Shown in pieces: positions 28,142 through 39,500 of a stretch of 64,000 nt of DNA. This DNA is from Struthio camelus (taxonomy: Eukaryota; Chordata; Aves; Struthioniformes; Struthionidae). The notes below the pieces were generated by a model. That model was not told where the DNA came from and ran no database searches. It saw only the letters and a program-made list of their open reading frames with translations. Where the stretch lies: NCBI RefSeq assembly GCF_040807025.1, contig NC_090951.1, forward strand, positions 3,348,001 to 3,412,000, read 5' to 3'. The translations under genes and the position numbers were made by a program. How positions within the stretch are numbered: position 1 is the first letter of the stretch; every line of letters starts with the position of its first letter.

Positions 28142-29984
28142 GCCGGGCGCTGCGGCTGCCCGGCCGAGCAAACCGGGCAGCTCCGATGCAAGCGGGGGCC
28201 TGAGCTCCTTCGGCGTGGTTGCGGAGAGGGAAATCCTTGAAGGAGCTGCTTTCTAAGACAGGGCCCAGCCCCGAGAACCCCTGCGTGATTTTTTTTTTTC
28301 TTTTTTGTTCTTTTTCTTTTTCCCGGGCGAGCGGCTGAGAGCGGGGCCGCAGAGCGAGCGGCTTCGGGGCGGCGGTTTGCGCTGCCGGCTGGCGCTCCGG
28401 GAGGAGCTGCTGCTCAGCACAAAAGCCTGGCTTAGTGCAGGGCAGGGCTACTCGAGTGGACTTTAGAAGAAGAGAATTAAACGTCTCTTGGAGGGGGAGC
28501 TGCCATCTGGTGTCTGATGTTAGCAGGAAGAAAGGGCTCTTTGCAACACACGGGAAAGTTGAGAGCTTGTTGGGCTTCAGGTTGCCTTTAAAAAAAAAAA
28601 AAAAAGAGCTTTGCTTCTTTGCTTTTAAGGTTGAACGAGCTGGCTTTGTACAGTGAGTCACCCGCGTGGGTTAATGCAGGCTTGGAAAAGAGACCGGGCC
28701 TTCTGCAGGAAGCTTTGCTGCATGCTGGCCAAGCTGCGTCCGCTGCCGGGCTTGCAGCAGAGCCCGCAAACCGGTGCTGGGGCCGAAAGAGGGAACGCCA
28801 GCACTTTTCCCTAACGAAAGGGCCGGGCAAGAGATCCGCAGCGTGGCGGGGACGTGCTTGCCGCGCAGCAGCGCTGGCAAACACAGCGTTCGCGTCACGT
28901 GCCAAAAATACTCCCCTGCGTCAGGTGCTGCTGCGGGAAGGGGGCCCCGGCCGCTGGCTCGCAGCCCTGTGCCCGGCTCTCCCCGGCTCAGCCGGGTGGC
29001 AGGACGGCCTGATGCGACGCCGCGTGCTGGCTCTGGCATGCACAGAGCGTGTGCGGTCTCGGTCTGTGCTGCGGGCGTACGTAGGCAGCTGAGCACAGGT
29101 GCCTTCCAGATTACTGCCGGCCTCGGTGGCGTTCAGATCAACAGGACTGCCACGATTTGTCTTTATGAAACTCCGGAGGACGTAACTTCTCAGCCTGCAA
29201 AGCCGCCGCGTAGCGTCTGCGATCCGGGCGTCAGGGCTGCGTGCTGGCAAGGGCGCAGCTGGCGTAAGCCCTGATAAAACGGGCCGCGTCCTCGCCGCCC
29301 GCGAAGGGAGCGGAGCAGATCAGCCGCGGGGACGGCGGAGCTTAGCGTGGGGGGCTCCCGCTTCAGTAATTTCAAGGGCTCGTTAAGGACCCAAGCGAGG
29401 AGATCAGTGTGTTTAAATGTGCTCGGGCCATTTTTGGAGGAGGTGTAGGTGCGGTACCTCCGGGGGACCTTGGCCCCAGTGGCCCTGCATCCCGCGGATA
29501 TCACCCTGGTGCCTGGGGTGTTTGCTCAGAGCTGCGGGAAGATTAACGAGAGCGACTCGGGAGAACAAGACTGACCAGTTCCCACGGAGGGAACCAGCCG
29601 TTCCCTCGCCGTGCAGGGAGTTTTCCTTGGCAGCAACAAAGGTTTCACCCCCCTCCACCCCACCCCGTGCCTTTGTCAAAGCCCTGCTGGGCTGGAGCCT
29701 CCCCCGGCGAGGTGGGGGGGGGGGGGAACTGCTCCTCCTCGGCCCCCGCTGTCGGGGGCGAGGGAAGGGATGGGGGGAGCCAGCCTGGGAGATGCCCTGC
29801 GCTTCCTGGGGCGGGCGACCGTGAAAAGTCTCTCGTGGTTTTGTTCCTGGCTTGTTCTGCCATGCATGCCCCTGGGGATGCTCTGTCCCCCCCGGGGGAA
29901 TTGCAAAGGGTGGGAAACCTTTCTGAAGAGGACCCTTAGCCTTGCTGTCGCTAGGCTGGGGGGGGCGGGAGCTGAGCTGTGGTT

Positions 29985-30011
29985 CCCCCCCCCCCCCCCC
30001 CCCCCCCCCCC
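29985..30011. repeat. Poly(C) tract, 27 C
   Basis: An uninterrupted C run in intron 1 of KIAA0513. Length is likely polymorphic or artefact-prone. Confidence 0.9.
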
Positions 30012-31861
30012 GCCGGCGAAGGGGCTGTTGCAGGAGGGGTTGGGTGAGCGCTCCTCAGCCGCTTCGGCGTTAAGATCGCCTCCGCCTCGGCCCCGGGGGT
30101 GTCACCGCTTCCGGCACGGCGGTGGCCCGTGTGGCACCCGGTGGTCCCGCCGCGAGGCGGGCGATGCCAGGTCTCGGCCCCAAGGGTGGGCTGCGATCTG
30201 GACGTGGCCATAGGCGCGCTGCACGTGGACCGAGGCAGCGAGAGCGGGTGTCTGTGACGGGCTGCAGTGTGGGAAACGGCCAGCGGTGAGAAGGGCCCCC
30301 GGGCCCCTTTGCCCTGTCCCTCTGGCACGTGACAGGAGGAAATTAAGCGAGAGGAGGTTGCAATGCACCCGTCCCGCCTTCCCGCAGGCTAGGAAACGTG
30401 TGATACAGCCAGGAAACTCAGATGCAGAGTGGATTAAACCACCACCTCCGCCGGAGCACCTCTCTTGGTGTTAAAGCTCCCGCTGCAGAGCGAGTCAAAG
30501 CCCTGCCGCTGCCAGGGTGAAATCCTTTCCCTGCCTGCAGCAGCGTCCCGCGCCCCTGCGCGCTGCCTCTGGCCCTCTGCACGGCACCAGCCGCCGCGGA
30601 TGCAGACGCGGCCCTTGTCATCGCGGCTTGGATCTGCTGCCGGAAATCTTGGCAGCCCGGTGGAGGTGGCGGCTGAGAGCAGCGGGCAGAGCAGAGCCGT
30701 CCCTTCGGGGCTGCAAAGGCAGGAGCTGAGTCCTGCGAGAATGTTTGCGGGATGCAAACGGGATGGATTTCCTCAGGGGCTTTAAGAGCCCTTTTCTCCT
30801 TTACCTGCAGGTTCGGTACTGTCCCCGCACCGAGGGACAGACGGATCTGGAGGAAAGTACTCTGGTAGCTGCTGCAGGAAAGCAGCCAGTGATTTCTTCA
30901 TTTTAATTACAGCTTTTAAAGGCCCCCCGACTGCTCCGGCTGGAGCATTGTCTCCATGTCAGATGCAGATGCGAGCGTGGGCTCGAGCGTTGCCACTGTG
31001 CGGAAAGCCGCCCACTGCCTGAGCCTGAGCTCATCATGAGGATTAATCAAGTTTATAATTCCAGCTTTCCGGACGCAGGTGGGCAGGGGCTCGGGCGCCG
31101 CTAAACCCCTGCGGCCGGGCAGCGAAGCGACCGCTTGGCTCGCCGCCGGCAGGGGAGCTGCCCTGGCTGCGTGCGTGGCCCCCGGCTGTGCTGCCCGCCC
31201 GGGGCGAGCGCGGTGCAGATCCCTGATTTCGCACCGTGTCGGGGCAATCCGAGCCTCGGCACGCCGCCGGTTCCCAGGTGGGCGCAGAAACGCCGGCGCT
31301 GCCCGGACAGAGGGGCGCAAAAGGCTGCGAGCGTGTATCAGACCTGTCCGGCGAGACGTCGCGGCCGAGGGACGCAGCCGGCGCCAGGACCGCCGCGGTT
31401 AGGGCTTGGAAAGCGGAGCTGGACCCGACGTGTGCCGAGACTGAGGGCTGAGCTGTGGGTGTTTCGCAAAGATCCTTAAGGAGAAACTCAGTGCAAGTTT
31501 TAGGGAGAAAACATTGCATCCTGAAATCCCATTACCCTGGAAAACCCAGGCTCGCCTGGTGGCTTTTGCATGAGCATCGCTGGGCCCAAACCTGGGCACG
31601 GGTGGGAGACCTGCTGCTGCGGAGTCAGGATCTGCTCCTTGCTCTGGTCATCGAGCAGTCCCCAGGCAAAGGCTCTGTGGTTTTGTTCGCAGAGCTGAAG
31701 CGGCTACTCGAGTGGCTCAGGCCTCTCCGATCCCTTTTCCCTGTAGGGTGCAATGCCGGCACCTGCTCGGGGAGTCCCAGAGGGATGTGATCTCTGCTCG
31801 AGGCCGGCGCTACGTCGTGTCCTTTATCGCTGCTGCGCTCCAGGCTCCGTCCTGTGGGTTC

Positions 31862-31995
31862 ATTCAGCGAGGCTTTGCGGGTGACTTTTTGCCCTTGCAC
31901 GTCACTTCCTCTGGCTTTGTGTTCAGCGAGGCTTTGCGGGTGATTTCTGCGGATGATATTTTGTCCTTGCGTGTCATTTCCTCTGGCTTTGCGAG
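31862..31995. repeat. Diverged tandem duplication, two copies
   Basis: TTCAGCGAGGCTTTGCGGGTGA occurs near 31863 and 31922. Each copy is followed by a CCTTGC...TCA-TTCCTCTGGCTTTG tail; the second copy has an insertion. No coding role is apparent. Confidence 0.8.
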
Positions 31996-34900
31996 GACGT
32001 GAAAGGATTTGATTGCAAGGCTAGGCCGGCTGCTCCCGTCCCCTGGAAGGGTGCGCAGAGCCGGGGAGAGGCTGGGAGGAGGGCGGCGAAGCTGCGACGT
32101 TCGTCTGAAATAGAGCAGAAGAAAGGCCCTTCCGCTGTCACTGCCTCGACTGCTTTCGATCCCGGCTCCTTGCTGCTCCCTTTCCATCTCGGCACAAGGT
32201 TTAAATGCCTCCCGGGTTTCTCCTGGGCTTCGCACGTGTCGGCCCAGTCCGGGCACCCTCTGCATCCCCTTCTCCGCCTTTGCTGGCGGGCGCCAGGCTC
32301 GTGGCCTGCTCGTCTCTGCCCCACGCGGCACTCGCGGGATTTTCTCATATCAGCTGCATCCTTTCGTCTTGGGGGACGCAATTCTTGCCAAGACGCCTCA
32401 GGTCCCGGAAAATCCACCGCTCTTGCAACGCCCCTGTTTGCACCCTGTGCTGCAGCATCTCTTGTCCCTGGCGCCACTTTCTCCCCCCGCCCCAAAAGCC
32501 ACGGTCAACAAGCTGCAAAATCGTGTTAGGGAGTTGCTGAGAGCGCCAGCACGTCTTTCGTGTCACGCTTGATTAGGGAAGCCACAGATGGCAGCAGCGC
32601 TGCTTCGTTCCAAGATGCAATTTCCTCGCGAGCGCTTTATCAAGTGGGTAAGTGGGCGCAGTCAGCGCCGGCTCCTGCCCCTCGGAAATGGCATCGCACG
32701 TCTCCTCGGCACCAAGGGCTCTGCACGGGCAGCGCTGCCCCTCGCCTTCCCCCCGGGCCAAGCTCGGCCGAGGAGCGGAGGCGTCGCTAGAGCAAAGCGC
32801 GTGCAGCCGGCGTCCGAGCCGCTGCCTCGCGGGGCTGACAGCTTCCCGGCTGGTCCTCGCCTTTTCCAAGCATTCGGGACACTACGAGCATGATCAAAAA
32901 AAATGCTCCGTCCCCTTGGGGAAGTGCCTGCCCTTGGGAAAGCGTGTGCGGTTCTCCTGCAGCGTTTGCAGGCTGCTGTGGTGTCGGGGTTGCGAGCGCA
33001 GCTGTCTCGCAGTGAAATGCAATCAGGCTGTCCCTTCACCCGGCGGGGGGAGACGAAAGAAAAATAGCACGAGCAATAAGAAGTCACGAGATGTTAACTG
33101 TTTTAAAATTCTGATCAAGTTTTATACAGTAAAGACTATTAGGTTTTTTTTTTTTTTTCAAAGTCTCATCTATAACAGCAATGGACTACGAATGAACTTT
33201 GTCGCGTCTCTCCCATCTCTGTTTCCCTGGCTCATTGCAGCAGGCAGCAAGCTCGCGCCAGCCTCCAACTGAACTGCTGCAACGTTTGGTCAAAGCTGGC
33301 AGCCCAAAACCTCTTGGAAAAGGTCCTTCTCTTCTTTCTCCTCCAGAAGGCCCTCGTAATCGAGCAGACCATGCCTCGGGAGGGCTCTTGGCACCCGTGT
33401 AGCCTCTTTGCGATGAAACCCACAGCGAAGGGCGACTCTCGGAGCTGCCCGTCTGTCTGCGGACGGCTCCAGCCGACTCTTTTCTTTGCTGCTGACGTTC
33501 CCTGGCTGGCGTTTGCAGTGGGAAGACACGGATTTATTATATGCCAGCTGCCCATGGGGAATACAGATGTGCCGGAAGACACGTGCTTACAAGAAAGCCT
33601 GTTGTCAGCTACGTGTTACCTCGCCTGTCTGGTTGAGCATCGTGATTAAAGGCCGCCCTGGCATTGCAGGACCTGGAAGATGCTAAAGCTCATTACGCGG
33701 TGGCAACGTTCCTGTAAGCGAGCAGCCAAAAAGCCCCTTCTTATCCTGGAGGCCTGGTTCGCTCTCAGCCTCGGAACAGCAGCTGCAAGGCAGGAGCGTG
33801 ACGCCGCGGGCTGTGCTGGTCCCCGCTGTGGGACGCGCAGCTGGTCTCATCTCCGCGCGCGGACGGAGTTGAGCGCTCATTGCGGTGAAAGCTGAGGCTC
33901 TTGGTTTGTGTTTTGGCTCTTCTTTTCCTGGATTAATTCTCCTGGAGAAACGACAGGGTTGTGAAGTGGGTGCAGGGCTGAGTTTGGGGCTTGTTTGGTT
34001 TTTAAAGCTCTCCTGAGCTCTGTGCGGGAGGGCTTGAGGGAAGCGCGCCCAGGAGCGCGCGCGGGATGCTGGGGAAGGCTGTGCGTCCAGCGGACACGTT
34101 CAAACGCCTTTTGGGGCCTTTGATCAGTGGAAATGTTGTCTCGTGGGCTGGCCAGCGAGCAGTTAAACCCTCAGGAGCGTCTGCAGAGCAGGCGGTGCTC
34201 TAAATGCGCTTATTAACGCCTGCTGCAAGCCCATCCAGATTTCTGCTGAGCTTGCAATGCTGCTCACAGCCGCTGTGAGCCCAGGAAGGGGGGGTGTCTC
34301 TCTCAGCCCACACCCCAAATCCGCTCTCCCAGAGGCTTGCGGTGAGCGCGTGCGTGGAAAAGGATGCGAGGGATGCCGGGGAGATGCTGGTCGGCTGCTT
34401 TTGGAGCAGTTGCTTGAGCGTTGTGGTATGCAAACTCCTGCAACCTGGGATGTGCAAAAAGCAGCCCCCCCCCCCCAACTTACTGTCCGTCCCTGGAGGA
34501 GGTGAGGAAGGGCTGTTCAGGCAGCACAAGGCCATCTGACCGCTGTCATCTGCGCATGGCTGGCAGGGAGCTTGGAGATGGCCCTGTGCCTGTCTTGGGC
34601 CAAGCCTGGCCTGAAACGGAGCCGGGAGCTGCCGTTGCTCCAGCACAACCCAATTTTCTTTCTGGCGATGCCTGGAGGAAGCGTGTTGTTCTGGGAGCAG
34701 CGCTGCGCGTGGCCGTGTCCCCCAGGGAGGGACGGGCGGGCGGGCGTCCTGGCCGCTCCGCGTGCTGGCGCGGGATTTCTGGCGCGTGGCAGAGCTTCGC
34801 AGAGCCAGAACCGGCGTCCAAGGGGTGCGTCATCGCTTACGGGTTTTGCTGGTGCTGGAACTGCCCGGGCTGGGCTGCGTCTGGCTCCCAAGCGGCGCGG

Positions 34901-35547
34901 GGTGGCCTCGGCGCAGCTCTCCCCGGGCTGGCGGGATCCTGGCGGGGTGATGCACGTCCATCAGCTTGTCCAGGGGGGTTGTGCCTGCTTGCTTTGTGAA
35001 GCAGAAAAGCTGTCGTATCCAAGAAGTTGCTTAAAGGGAGCAATTCTGGACCGGATGGATATTCATAAGGCTGCACATCGTCCTCTGTGGTGGAGAAATT
35101 TCTGCTGTTTCTTTATGTGCAGTGGTGTCACGCAAGAGGACGTCTGAGTGTCCTGCACCAAGCGGCGCTCGGCAGGCAGGTTACCTGGGCTGCGTCCTCT
35201 GCACGGGGCGTTATGAGAAGTTGAATCCGTGCAGCGGGCCGCAGGCTTTCCAGGGGGGACGGATTTGTTCTGCTGTCCAATTCCGTTCCCCCAAGCACTG
35301 AGCTGAGAAACTTTGTGTTTTCTAAAAAGCTCCGCTAGCTCAGTCAGCGGATGAAGGCAGGTCTGCGTCCACACGTGCTCCCTAACGTGGTGGAAGCGGA
35401 GGACGTTCTCCAAGCCCCGGGACCGGGACAGCGTGCTCTGCTCAGTGGAGCGTTTCATGTTTGGTTTAATTTTAAACTGTTTTTCCTCTGATGAACTGGC
35501 TGTTTGCCCTTTGGTGCTTGCTAGTCTCTGAGTTGAGAGAAACCCTT

Positions 35548-35583
<36 letters not shown>

Positions 35584-36096
35584 GGGGTTGGTTGCCTGTG
35601 TCCTGGGATCGAGGTCTGCATTGGGCCCTCGCCCCCAGCAGCCGAGCGGCCGGCGTGCGAAGCGCCGCGGGTTTGAGCATCCCTGGGCGTCGAGGAGGCG
35701 GCCAGGGCAGGGCAGGATGGACGAGGCCGCCTTGGAAGATCACGAGCACCTTTGCCGGCTGGTGGCTCATGCTGGCCCTATTTCATCCCTCAGGCTAGGA
35801 GATGTCACCTTCCAAATGTGGCATATGGAGCTTAGGCTTAAACTGTCTCCTTTCCAGGCTAAAAGATATGTCAGGAGGAAGAAAAATGCCTCTGAGCAGT
35901 GCAGAAAGCACAAGACCGCTGTGTGGCCTTGCTCATAGAGCAGCCAGGCCAGCTCTGCACCCATGTCCTATCCCTCGCTGCTGCTGGTGGCATCCTGGGG
36001 ACGATGCCGATGGTGGCACGTGATCCCTGCTCCCAAGGTCTGTGGTGGTGGTTCCTCAGGCTTGTCCGTCACCCGCGTCCTTCCCTTGTCTTTCAG

Positions 36097-36260
36097 ATGT
36101 CCTGCACTAACCTGGCCCATGCTGGAAGGACCTGCCAGCTTTAGCCAGCCCGTCCTCCGAGGCTGAAGATGGTGTTGAGGTCCTGCTGAGGGCAGAAGGG
36201 CAACCGAGCCAACCCGCAGCTTGCCAGCTCCCTGCACCACCGCATCCCCCTACGAGAGCC
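36097..36260 (+). promoter_or_regulatory. KIAA0513: KIAA0513 5'UTR part of exon 2 with three upstream ORFs
   Basis: The acceptor CTTGTCTTTCAG ends at 36096. Upstream ATGs open short frames at 36097-36144 (15 codons), 36119-36166 (15 codons) and 36169-36189 (6 codons). All stop before the main start at 36261, which has a strong Kozak context (GCCATGG). Such uORFs usually reduce translation; here that is inference. Confidence 0.65.
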
Positions 36261-36583
36261 ATGGAGGCCCCCCTGGACGTGCCAGTGGGCAACCTCATCG
36301 ACTTCGACGCCGAGACGCCCGCCCCCGCAGAGCGCTCGCCTCCGGACCCCCCCGGCAGCAACGGGCACGCGGGGGACACGGCCGTGGAGGAGAGCGACGC
36401 CACCGAGTCGGCGGACAGCGAGAACGACATGGGCGACTCGCCCAGCCGCTGGAGCAGCTACCGCCGCTCGTCCTCCAACGAGTCCTTCTCCTCCAACCAG
36501 AGCACCGAGTCGGCCAAGGACGAGGTGGCGGCCGAGCGCCGGGAGTTCATGCGGCACTACGTGGAGAAGGTCTTCACCGGGGG
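36261..36583 (+). CDS. KIAA0513: KIAA0513 first coding exon
   Basis: ATG at 36261 in a strong Kozak context, donor GTGAGC at 36584. It encodes [16 protein letters not shown], an acidic/Ser-rich segment and [15 protein letters not shown]. Ser/Glu-rich sequence suggests disorder and phosphorylation. Confidence 0.95.
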
Positions 36584-39500
36584 GTGAGCATCGTGTTTGG
36601 TTCGGTTTGGTTCGGTTTTTCCCCTGTGCTTGGCTCATGCCGTTTGCGGCTCCGATGCCGCCTTGCAGCCGGGGAGCAAGGGGAGGACGCAGGCGCTGCG
36701 CCGAGGCCGCGAGGCTTGCTGCGCTCTCCGCAGCGCTCCGGCGCGGCATGTCAAGCGCGATCGAGCAAACCGCGGGTGATGAGCAACAGCCGAGCTGGGG
36801 TTGTTTTGGCTCGAGGCAGCGCGCCTGTCTCGGGAGCTCGGTTTCCGCTTGGGCTGTTGTTCGCTCTTTCCTCCCCCGTCTCTCTTTGCTTTACCCCCTG
36901 CCAGGGAGGAGCAAAAGAGCAACGTGGGTGGGAGGATGACAAAAGGGATGCGCCTGCTCCTTCCTCCCCTTTTTGCCCTCCTCCTGGCATTGGCATCGCA
37001 GCATCTGGACGTTGCAGGAGCTGAGCCTCCCTCCCAGGAAGGGGCAGCCGCCGTGCCGGCTGCAGCGGGGGCACCAGGCACGTTCTCGATTTTTTTTTTT
37101 CCTTTGCCTTTTTTCTGCTTCAGAGAAGATCTGGACCAAGAAGAGAAGGCCAAGTTTGGTGAGCTCTGCAGCGGCGAGAATGGGAAGGGCAGGGAATGGT
37201 TCGCACGATACGTGAGCGCCCAGGTAAGGGGAGATTTGGGCAGAATATCTGTTTATCTGTACAAATAGGTGTACAGGAGCTATCCTGTACCGGCGACTGG
37301 GGAGCAGCTGGGGCGAAAGGTGCAGGCCAGGGAAATTTGGCAGTGCCCAAGAGCAATATTTTTGGAGGGCGGGAACTTGGGGGTAAGGGAGGAGGTTTAG
37401 TACAGTAAGATACAGAAGTAAATAAATGCATCCTGAGGCACTTAAAAATATGATCGTTGTAATGGGGGAGAGAAGTTATCTGTTTATATAAAATGATATA
37501 AGATGAACACTCAGAAACGTCCCAGTCCCTAGAAAAACAAATCAGGAATTCAAACTGCTGCCTCCGAGATGGAGGTCTGATTGAAGTACTTTCTGGCCAC
37601 CTTCCTTTGGGGACCTTGGGGAGCTGCGGTCGTCTTTGCCACTTGTTGCAGACAGCGGCTCGGGATAGCTGTGCTAAACTGGATCTGGGTTTGTGCTTGC
37701 AGCGCTGCAACTCCAAGTGTGTCTCGGAGCAGACCTTCTATCGCCTGATGCAATCTTTCGCCCTCGTGCTGTTTGAGTAAGTGGTGGTGGGGTTTTCAGC
37801 TTTGCTGTAATCACCTAAAGCCCCTGGGATCTCCCCACTAATCCAGAGGGGCAGGAGACCTCTGTCTGTGACCTGCCCTGCTTCTTAGGTGCAAGGAAGC
37901 AGAAGGCTAGTGCGAAGCACAACAGCGGGGAAGCATTGCCAGGGCTGGGGTGTCCCACGTGTCGTGGCCTGTCGGATGGTTGCAGACAGACCTAAGCTAG
38001 GCAGCAGGCGAGGAGGAGCACAGCGCAGATGCTGAAGCCAGTGGGGTCTGGCTGCAGGCTAGCCAGCTTTGCCCCAGTTAATAAACCTTGCCAAAAATCA
38101 GGGCTTTTTAGCCTGAGCATGGAGCTGGGCTTGACCCAGCTAGATGCCTTGCAGCCCTGAGCATGGGGTTGCTGCTGGGACTCGCTGCTGCTGGTCTCCG
38201 TGCAGGGTGAGCTCAGCAGATGCTGGGGCAGCTATGTAGAGGCGGTTGCTCTGGTGCTCTGAGGGCTTTGCTGGACGGGAGCTGCCCTTTCCTGGTGAGA
38301 GCAGAGCCACAGCTACAGGAAGGGTCAAGCAGGAACCACTAGGCTGCTTCGGTTGCTGTTGCCAGGCATCTTCATCTAGTTCTCCCTTGATTTCAGGTGT
38401 CACCAGATGGATGACTTCAGTCCTGCCAAGAATCTAATGACCATGTGTTTCACTTACTACTACATCGGTAAGAGGTGTCTGCACCCCCGAGCTTTTCTTG
38501 TGCTGGAGACAGATGGTGAAATGCTTTAGACCCAGGTGTTGAGGTTTGCCCGGCACTGGGAAGGGTAATGGAAGGCGTACCTGAGCTTGGTTTATGCTGG
38601 CTGACTCAGATACCGATAGGAGAAGAGCCTTCACAGCACAGAGGCTGTGCAAACCTGTTGGAGACCCTAGTTGTATTGGGAGCTCATGCTGACATTGGTT
38701 TGTCATTGCTTCTCGTACCTGAGCTAGTGAGAGATACTTATATGCGGTGGTTTCCCAGATGTCCCCTTATGCTGGGGATGCGACATGAATCCCCCAGCCC
38801 AGAAACACCTCTGCTCATTGCTTGATGTGTCGTGCCTCTCGGGAGGTTGGGTTTTCTATCCAAAATAGAGAGAGGAGAAAAACCTACAAGATGTGGGATG
38901 GGATGGAGACTGGGTCATTTCATGCTGGCTCCTGGTCTTTGTGGTGCATCTTCAGCAACGCTTGGAGCAGGTCCTTTGGGAGCTGGTGGCGGCTGCTGCA
39001 CTGAGCTGTGAGAGCGGTGCTCTTTGCCACAGGGGTTAGCCCAGCCGTATGTTTGCTGTGGGACCCAAGAACCCACTGAGCTCCTGCTGGTTTTCACAGG
39101 CAAACCACACGCGCCGCCCTTGGAGACCAAGGAGAAGCCCACGGGCAGCATCGACTCATACCTGAAGTCGGCAAACAGTTGGCTGGCCGAGAAGAAGGAC
39201 ATCGCAGAGCGATTGCTGAAGAACACGTCAGCCAAAACGGAGAATGTGAAAGGCTTCTTCGGGGGCCTGGAGACCAAACTGAAGGGCCCCACAGCCCGGA
39301 AGAGCGAGTGGGTATCTCCCCACTGGGTGCTCCCGGCAGGCAGGGTGGGCTGGGACACGCACTCGTGGCGCGCCTGAGCCTGAAACCTCCTGGGCACGGA
39401 CACCCCTAAGCCAGGGCTTGTTGATGCTGTGGGAAGGCAGTGCAGGAGATGTTGCTGGCCAGCTTTTTGGCCCTGGGGACCATGACGTGGGAGCAGGGGG

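Larger units (their letters stand above)
26881..28210 (+). promoter_or_regulatory. KIAA0513: CpG island, probable KIAA0513 promoter
   Basis: A dense CpG/GC segment lies upstream of KIAA0513 and in the same orientation as its only plausible first exon. It contains two perfect EGR1-type sites GCGTGGGCG (27151-27159 and 27696-27704), GC-box-like words and no TATA box. A CpG-island, TATA-less promoter is usual for a widely or neuronally expressed gene. The exact transcription start is not determinable. Confidence 0.5.
27832..36096 (+). other. KIAA0513: KIAA0513 intron 1 (inferred)
   Basis: About 8.3 kb between the inferred first exon and the first coding exon. It is GC-rich with several homopolymers: a C cluster at 28074-28141, 27 C at 29985-30011, G runs near 29714-29726 and about 29 T near 35550-35578. 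A diverged duplication lies at about 31862-31995. No coding exon was recognised. The boundary depends on the uncertain exon 1. Confidence 0.5.

Noticed and set aside
27402-28661. 419-codon minus-strand open frame at the KIAA0513 promoter
   Set aside because: It runs through poly(C)/poly(T) tracts of a CpG island and is rich in Gly/Arg/Lys runs; not a protein.
39308-39400. Extension of the KIAA0513 exon through 39377
   Set aside because: The frame stays open to a stop at 39377, but using the donor at 39308 restores the family frame in the next exon; read-through would truncate the protein.
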